A stretch of 10,775 nt of DNA, taken from Chloroflexota bacterium (lineage in GTDB: Bacteria; Chloroflexota; Limnocylindria; Limnocylindrales; CSP1-4). Below the pieces are notes generated by a model. It was not told where the DNA came from, did not search any database, and saw only the letters and a program-made list of their open reading frames with translations. The position numbers and the translations under genes are program-made. Positions 7,874 to 10,775 of this stretch are shown here, piece by piece (the first letter of the stretch is position 1; each line of letters opens with the position of its first letter). The DNA is taken from contig JAKAHL010000043.1 of assembly GCA_021815005.1 (NCBI GenBank), forward strand, positions 1 to 10,775, read 5' to 3'.

Positions 7874-7882
7874 TGCTAGGAT
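7874..7882 (+). promoter_or_regulatory. Extended -10 promoter for the 7922-10247 gene block
   Basis: TGC plus TAGGAT (7877-7882) is an extended -10 of the same form as the valS promoter. No recognisable -35 stands about 17 bases upstream. The expected start near 7889-7891 leaves a leader of about 30 bases before the GTG at 7922, with AGGAGG (7910-7915) at a good distance. Confidence 0.5.
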
Positions 7883-7921
7883 GGGGGAGATCCGGCCACC
7901 GGCCGAGTCAGGAGGATCCCC

Positions 7922-8680
7922 GTGCCGCTCGAGTTCCTGAAGCGCCGCGGCAGCGAGCCGGACAGGTCGTCCGCTCCCGCCGCCCCGACGGCCCCGACTC
8001 GCGTCGGGCCGCCCGAGGAGGTCGTCGCGCAGGAGTTCGCGCTCAAGCTGCAGTACGCGGCCAAGAGCAGCGAGGGAGTGCGCCTGAGGGGCGGCCCCCG
8101 GGCGCTGGCGGAGCTGCCGTCCATGCTCGTCGGCTTTGCGCGGGGCGAGGTCGAGGTGGTGGAGCCCCTGCCGCTCGAGTTCGCCCAGGCGATGCCCCAG
8201 ATCGCGCACCCGTCCGAGGCCATGCAGTGGCTGGGCGCCCATCACGAGCTGAGCCCGGTGACGCGGCACGCGCTGGTCGTCCTCGAGACGCTCGACGCGG
8301 TGGACCTCGCGTTCGACACCTTCGCGTGCGCCCTGCTCGACGGCGAGACCGACACGGCGGGGTACCCTGAGTACAACGCCATCGTCGGAGGCGTGGCCTC
8401 CCACTGGGACGAGGCGACGGGCGACATGATCGTCCGCGCGGTTGTCGGGTGGGGCGGCCGCGGCGCCCGCGGCGACACCGACCGGATCGCCCAGAAGACC
8501 CTCGCGGGGATCCTGGGCAACGTGCTCGGCAGCCAGCACGCCCTTGGCCTGGCGTCCGTGGACCGGCCGGTCCCGGCGGCGGGGCGCGGCGGGCTGGTCT
8601 GCGCCCACTGCGGTTTCGCGTCGGCCCACGAGCGCGCGTTCTATTGCCCCAAGTGCGGCATGCGGCTCCTCCGCGGCTGA
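7922..8680 (+). CDS. Unrecognised protein with C-terminal zinc ribbon
   Basis: I do not recognise the main domain. 252 residues, no membrane segments. Residues 1-40 are a basic then Ala/Pro-rich flexible lead. About 40-215 is a globular, mostly helical region without a known catalytic motif; notable stretches are EEVVAQEFALKLQYAAKSS, MQWLGAHHELSP and LVVLETLDAVDLAFDTFA. An Ala/Gly-rich linker then leads to a zinc ribbon at 227-246: C227-x2-C230, 11 residues, C242-x2-C245 (CAHC, CPKC). That ribbon type usually binds nucleic acid or protein partners. GTG at 7922 is well supported by AGGAGG (7910-7915) 6 bases upstream. It has its own promoter and heads a tight row of four genes. A role in translation or protein turnover could be guessed from the neighbours, but nothing in the sequence shows it. 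Confidence 0.8.
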   Translation: MPLEFLKRRGSEPDRSSAPAAPTAPTRVGPPEEVVAQEFALKLQYAAKSSEGVRLRGGPRALAELPSMLVGFARGEVEVVEPLPLEFAQAMPQIAHPSEAMQWLGAHHELSPVTRHALVVLETLDAVDLAFDTFACALLDGETDTAGYPEYNAIVGGVASHWDEATGDMIVRAVVGWGGRGARGDTDRIAQKTLAGILGNVLGSQHALGLASVDRPVPAAGRGGLVCAHCGFASAHERAFYCPKCGMRLLRG

Positions 8681-8701
8681 CCGCACACCAGCGAACCAAC
8701 G

Positions 8702-9055
8702 ATGCCCATCTACGACTACCTCTGCACCGCCTGCGACCACCGCGCTGACATCCTCCACGGGATCAATGACCCCGGGCCTAAGTTCTGCCCGTCCTGCGGG
8801 CGCGAGGGCACGATGCGCAAGGTCTTCTCCGCGCCGTCGATCCACTTCAAGGGGTCGGGCTGGGCCAAGAAGGATCGCGGGGGAGGGGGCGCCACCAAGG
8901 CGGGGTCGCGGCCGTCGGGCGCCTCGGGCGGGCCCACGGAGGCGTCGGCCTCCGGCGGGCCGTCGGACGCCTCGTCGTCCTCGTCTGGGTCCTCGTCCTC
9001 GTCTGGGTCCTCGTCCCCGGCGGGGTCCTCGTCCCCGGCGGGCGAGAAGGACTGA
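8702..9055 (+). CDS. FmdB family zinc ribbon protein with serine-rich tail
   Basis: Small putative regulatory protein of the FmdB family (named for a formamidase-linked regulator); the molecular role of the family is poorly defined. 117 residues. It starts with the hallmark MPIYDYLC; Cys8, Cys11, Cys29 and Cys32 form the zinc ribbon (CTAC, CPSC), followed by the family-typical APSIHFKGSGWAKKD ending near residue 57. The last 60 residues are a low-complexity Gly/Ser/Ala tail that ends in a Ser-rich hexapeptide repeat (SSSSSG, SSSPAG) encoded by an 18-base DNA repeat. Such tails are common in FmdB proteins, though this one is unusually regular. ATG at 8702 begins exactly at the conserved N-terminus, 21 bases after the upstream stop. 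I see no Shine-Dalgarno sequence, so translation probably relies on coupling to the upstream gene or on an SD-independent mode. Confidence 0.88.
   Translation: MPIYDYLCTACDHRADILHGINDPGPKFCPSCGREGTMRKVFSAPSIHFKGSGWAKKDRGGGGATKAGSRPSGASGGPTEASASGGPSDASSSSSGSSSSSGSSSPAGSSSPAGEKD
8977..9042 (+). repeat. 18-base tandem repeat in the tail of the FmdB-like gene
   Basis: Two identical 18-base copies (8977-8994 and 8995-9012) read GTCCTCGTCTGGGTCCTC. A third, diverged copy (9013-9030) begins GTCCCCGGCGGG, and a partial fourth repeats those 12 bases (9031-9042). Each full unit is in frame and encodes six residues of the SSSSSG/SSSPAG type. Copy number is likely to vary between strains by slippage. 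Confidence 0.9.
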
Positions 9056-9058
9056 CCG

Positions 9059-9295
9059 GTGCCCGCCGCCGCCGACTGGGTCACGCTGAGCGAGGCGGTC
9101 GAGATCCTCGCGGCCGCCAACGTCCACTTCGCGCCGGCCACGATCGGCGGCTGGGCCAGATCTGGCAAGCTCGCGAGCATCAAGCTCGGCGGGCGGCGCT
9201 ACGTCCGGCGCGGCGAGGTGCGCGCGCTGATCGCCGCGCCGCGGCGGGTGGGCGCGGAGCACATCCAGCCGGGGCTGTTCGAAGACCTGCCCTGA
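9059..9295 (+). CDS. Small helix-turn-helix protein, MerR/excisionase-like
   Basis: Predicted DNA-binding protein of 78 residues, composed almost entirely of one winged-helix domain of the MerR/excisionase (HTH_17-like) type. WVTLSEAVEILAAANVHF gives the first helix, APATIGGWARSGKLASIKLG the turn, recognition helix and wing entry, and RRYVRRGEVRALI the wing strand and last helix. A short tail ends in PGLFEDLP. There is no effector or dimerisation domain, unlike full MerR regulators, and no integrase or recombinase nearby, so the excisionase resemblance is likely one of fold. GTG at 9059 lies 3 bases after the FmdB-like stop, with AAGGA (9047-9051) inside the upstream gene as ribosome binding site. 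Its place in this operon suggests a local regulator or a partner of the zinc ribbon proteins, but the target cannot be read from sequence. Confidence 0.82.
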   Translation: MPAAADWVTLSEAVEILAAANVHFAPATIGGWARSGKLASIKLGGRRYVRRGEVRALIAAPRRVGAEHIQPGLFEDLP

Positions 9296-9299
9296 CGCC

Positions 9300-10247
9300 A
9301 TGGGCGAGGGAGGGCTGGAGGACCGGTTCGAGCGCGAGACCGCCGAGGTCGAGCAGCGGATCGTCGGGCTCCGGCGCGTGGCGGAGCGGATTGCGGAGCG
9401 GCTCGGCGGCCACCCCGGCGTGACGCGCCTGCGGGCGGTCATGGACACGTACGACCGGGCGGGCGGCAGCCTCGTGGCGGGCGGCCTCGCCTACACCTCG
9501 CTGCTCGCCCTACTGCCGGCGTTCTTGCTCGCGGTGGCGGTGATGGGGTTCGTCGTCCGCGAGCCGGGCATCCAGAGCCAGCTGGTGGCGGCCGTCGCGC
9601 AGGTTCTGCCGCCGTTCGAGGACCTTGCCGCGCTGGCGCTGACCGGGGTCGGCTCCGGCGCCCTGCCCACCGGGATCTTCGCGGTGGTGACGCTGGTCTG
9701 GGGCTCGAGCCGCTTCTACGCGAACCTGGACACGGCAATCTCGCGGATCTTCCGCGGGGCGCCCCGCCGGAACCCGGTCGCCCAGACGCTGCGGGGCGTG
9801 GCGCTGACCTTGGTCCTGGTCCTGCTGCCCGTGGGCCTCGTCGCGCTGGGGTCGATCGTCTCGTGGCTCACGCAGCTCGCGCCCGGCGGGGTCAACCTCG
9901 AGGCCGCGCCGGCTGCGGTGCTCCAGGCGGTCGGGCCGCTCGTCTCGGTGGCGGCGTTTGCCGTGGCCGTGGCGCTGTGCTATCGCTTCGTGCCCAGCGA
10001 GCAGATCGCCTGGAGGGCACTGCTGGTCCCGGCCGGCGTGGTGGGGCTGACCCTGGCGGTGTTCACGCAGGTGTACGTGTTCATCGCGCCGCGCCTGATG
10101 GGCCTGTGGGCCGTGTACGGCACGGCACTCGCCATCTTCGCCCTGCTTGCCTGGCTCTCGATCGCGTTCAACATCCTGCTTCTCGGCGCGGCCTGGACCG
10201 AGGTGCGCTCGAGGCTGGGTCCGGTGGTCGGGGCGCGACGCGGGTAG
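9300..10247 (+). CDS. YihY/BrkB family inner membrane protein
   Basis: Polytopic cytoplasmic membrane protein of the YihY/BrkB family (once mislabelled ribonuclease BN); its biochemical activity is not established. 315 residues. Residues 1-50 are a charged, coiled-coil-like lead (FERETAEVEQRI to IAERLGG). Six hydrophobic spans follow at about 61-86, 119-138, 166-190, 210-230, 238-262 and 272-297. Family marks include AGGLAYTSLLALLPAFL in the first span, WGSSRFYANLDTAI with RIFRG after the second, and the late YGTALAIFALLAWLSIAFNILLLG split across the last span. ATG at 9300 is 4 bases after the upstream stop and lacks a Shine-Dalgarno sequence, so translational coupling is likely. A later start near the first span would remove only the coil. 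Last gene of the + strand row; it converges on a minus-strand gene. Confidence 0.92.
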   Translation: MGEGGLEDRFERETAEVEQRIVGLRRVAERIAERLGGHPGVTRLRAVMDTYDRAGGSLVAGGLAYTSLLALLPAFLLAVAVMGFVVREPGIQSQLVAAVAQVLPPFEDLAALALTGVGSGALPTGIFAVVTLVWGSSRFYANLDTAISRIFRGAPRRNPVAQTLRGVALTLVLVLLPVGLVALGSIVSWLTQLAPGGVNLEAAPAAVLQAVGPLVSVAAFAVAVALCYRFVPSEQIAWRALLVPAGVVGLTLAVFTQVYVFIAPRLMGLWAVYGTALAIFALLAWLSIAFNILLLGAAWTEVRSRLGPVVGARRG

Positions 10248-10307
10248 TTGCGGCTGGTCGGCGTCCCCGGGTCAGGGTGGCGGTCGGCGACGTGGCGCGT
10301 GGCGCGA

Positions 10308-10340
10308 CCCGGCCGGCCCGTGCGGTCGGGGCGGCCCGGG
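10308..10340. terminator. Possible shared hairpin between convergent genes (weak)
   Basis: In the 108-base gap between the two convergent stops, CCCGGCCGGCCCG (10308-10320) pairs with CGGGGCGGCCCGGG (10327-10340), with a TGCGGT loop, one bulge and one mismatch. Neither strand has a U-run. Position favours a bidirectional terminator, but in DNA this GC-rich such pairing can arise by chance. Confidence 0.3.
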
Positions 10341-10355
10341 CACGAGCGGCCAGAC

Positions 10356-10775
10356 CTAGCCCTGGCGAGACCCGCAGCGGCGGCAGAACCGGGCGTTGAC
10401 GGACAGCGGGAGGCCGCAGTTGACGCAGGGCTGCGGTGTGGCCGGGCCGGCCGCGCGACGCTGCCCCGCGCCGGACGGGCGGGGTCCGCCGCTGAGCACC
10501 TCCTGGGCCGAGGCGGCCCACAGGGCCGCGGGATCGCTCGGCGGCGTCAGCCTGCGCCCGGCGAGCATCCCGACCATCGGCGGCCGGCCGGTGGTGGGCC
10601 ACACCGGGTCCTGCGTCGTGGCGGGCGGCCGGGAATCGTCCGGTGCAACGGTGAGCCAACCGGCGCCGATCGAGGGACGCGTGGCCGCGGGACGAACGGC
10701 CTCGGCCGGCGCTGCGGGAGCCGGCGCTGCGGGAGCCGACTCCGCGGCGGGCGGTTCCGCGGCCGATACCGCCGC
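10356..10775 (-). CDS. Zinc ribbon protein, C-terminal part (5' end outside window)
   Basis: Minus-strand gene whose frame is open from the window edge to a TAG at 10356-10358; 139 residues visible and the start lies beyond 10775. A GTG at 10604 is in frame, but the frame continues without stop upstream with matching composition, so I treat the gene as partial. The visible part is an Ala/Pro/Glu-rich linker (including APAAP twice), a stretch with VAPDDSRPPATTQDPVWP and GMLAGRRLTPPSDP, another flexible segment, then a C-terminal zinc ribbon: CVNCGLPL, 7 residues, CRRCGSRQG. The ribbon resembles the double-CxxC type often found at the ends of membrane or signalling proteins. No function can be named without the missing part. 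Convergent with the YihY-family gene, so not in its operon. Confidence 0.75.
   Translation of the reverse strand, partial: AAVSAAEPPAAESAPAAPAPAAPAEAVRPAATRPSIGAGWLTVAPDDSRPPATTQDPVWPTTGRPPMVGMLAGRRLTPPSDPAALWAASAQEVLSGGPRPSGAGQRRAAGPATPQPCVNCGLPLSVNARFCRRCGSRQG
10705..10734. repeat. 15-base direct repeat in the Ala/Pro linker
   Basis: GCCGGCGCTGCGGGA occurs twice back to back (10705-10719 and 10720-10734). It is in frame in the minus-strand gene and encodes Ala/Pro-rich linker residues. Most likely a slippage duplication in low-constraint linker. Confidence 0.85.

Noticed and set aside
6226..8370. A 714-codon plus-strand frame overlapping valS and the 7922 gene
   Set aside because: It is a shifted frame inside valS; the translation is Arg/Ala/Gly/Pro-rich with no motif, while the valS frame keeps its catalytic loop and coiled coil through the same bases.
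9059..9295. Mobile element remnant suggested by the excisionase-like protein
   Set aside because: No integrase, transposase, inverted repeats or composition change nearby; the gene is tightly packed in an apparent operon.
10705..10734. Direct repeats as a CRISPR or attachment site
   Set aside because: Two adjacent 15-base copies with no spacers, in frame in an Ala/Pro linker; simple duplication explains them.

Overview
This is a very GC-rich, gene-dense stretch of bacterial chromosome. All genes but the last run on the + strand, and GTG starts are frequent. It looks like ordinary core genome: I see no insertion sequence, CRISPR array, tRNA, rRNA or attachment site. The lineage is inferred. 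A T-box riboswitch in front of valS points to phyla that use T-boxes (Bacillota, Actinomycetota, Chloroflexota, Deinococcota). The high GC together with a single clpP between tig and clpX, rather than the clpP1-clpP2 pair usual in Actinomycetota, makes an uncultured Chloroflexota-type bacterium my best guess, at moderate confidence.

Region 1 (1-3070) is a proteostasis block: the C-terminal three quarters of trigger factor (tig, cut by the window edge), then clpP and clpX with short gaps and good ribosome binding sites. Trigger factor receives nascent chains at the ribosome, and ClpXP unfolds and degrades tagged or damaged proteins. Region 2 (3145-4761) is a metal-dependent amidohydrolase of the YtcJ-like family, of unknown substrate.

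Region 3 (about 4831-7822) is valyl-tRNA synthetase and its leader. The leader folds by eye into a complete T-box: Stem I with a GUC valine specifier, Stem II/III hairpins, a UGGU tRNA-acceptor bulge, and mutually exclusive antiterminator and terminator hairpins. It should let uncharged tRNA-Val turn on valS. The coding region starts at 5105, not at an in-frame ATG at 5006 that lies in the Stem III loop.

Region 4 (7823-10247) has its own extended -10 promoter and four closely spaced genes: an unrecognised protein with a C-terminal zinc ribbon, an FmdB-family zinc ribbon protein with a serine-rich repeat tail, a small MerR/excisionase-like helix-turn-helix protein, and a YihY/BrkB-family membrane protein. 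Region 5 (10248-10775) is the convergent 3' end of a minus-strand gene with an Ala/Pro-rich linker and a C-terminal zinc ribbon, which runs out of the window.

The strongest regulatory feature is the valS T-box. The least explained part is the 7.9-10.8 kb block, where three separate proteins with four-cysteine zinc ribbons and a tiny DNA-binding protein lie together.
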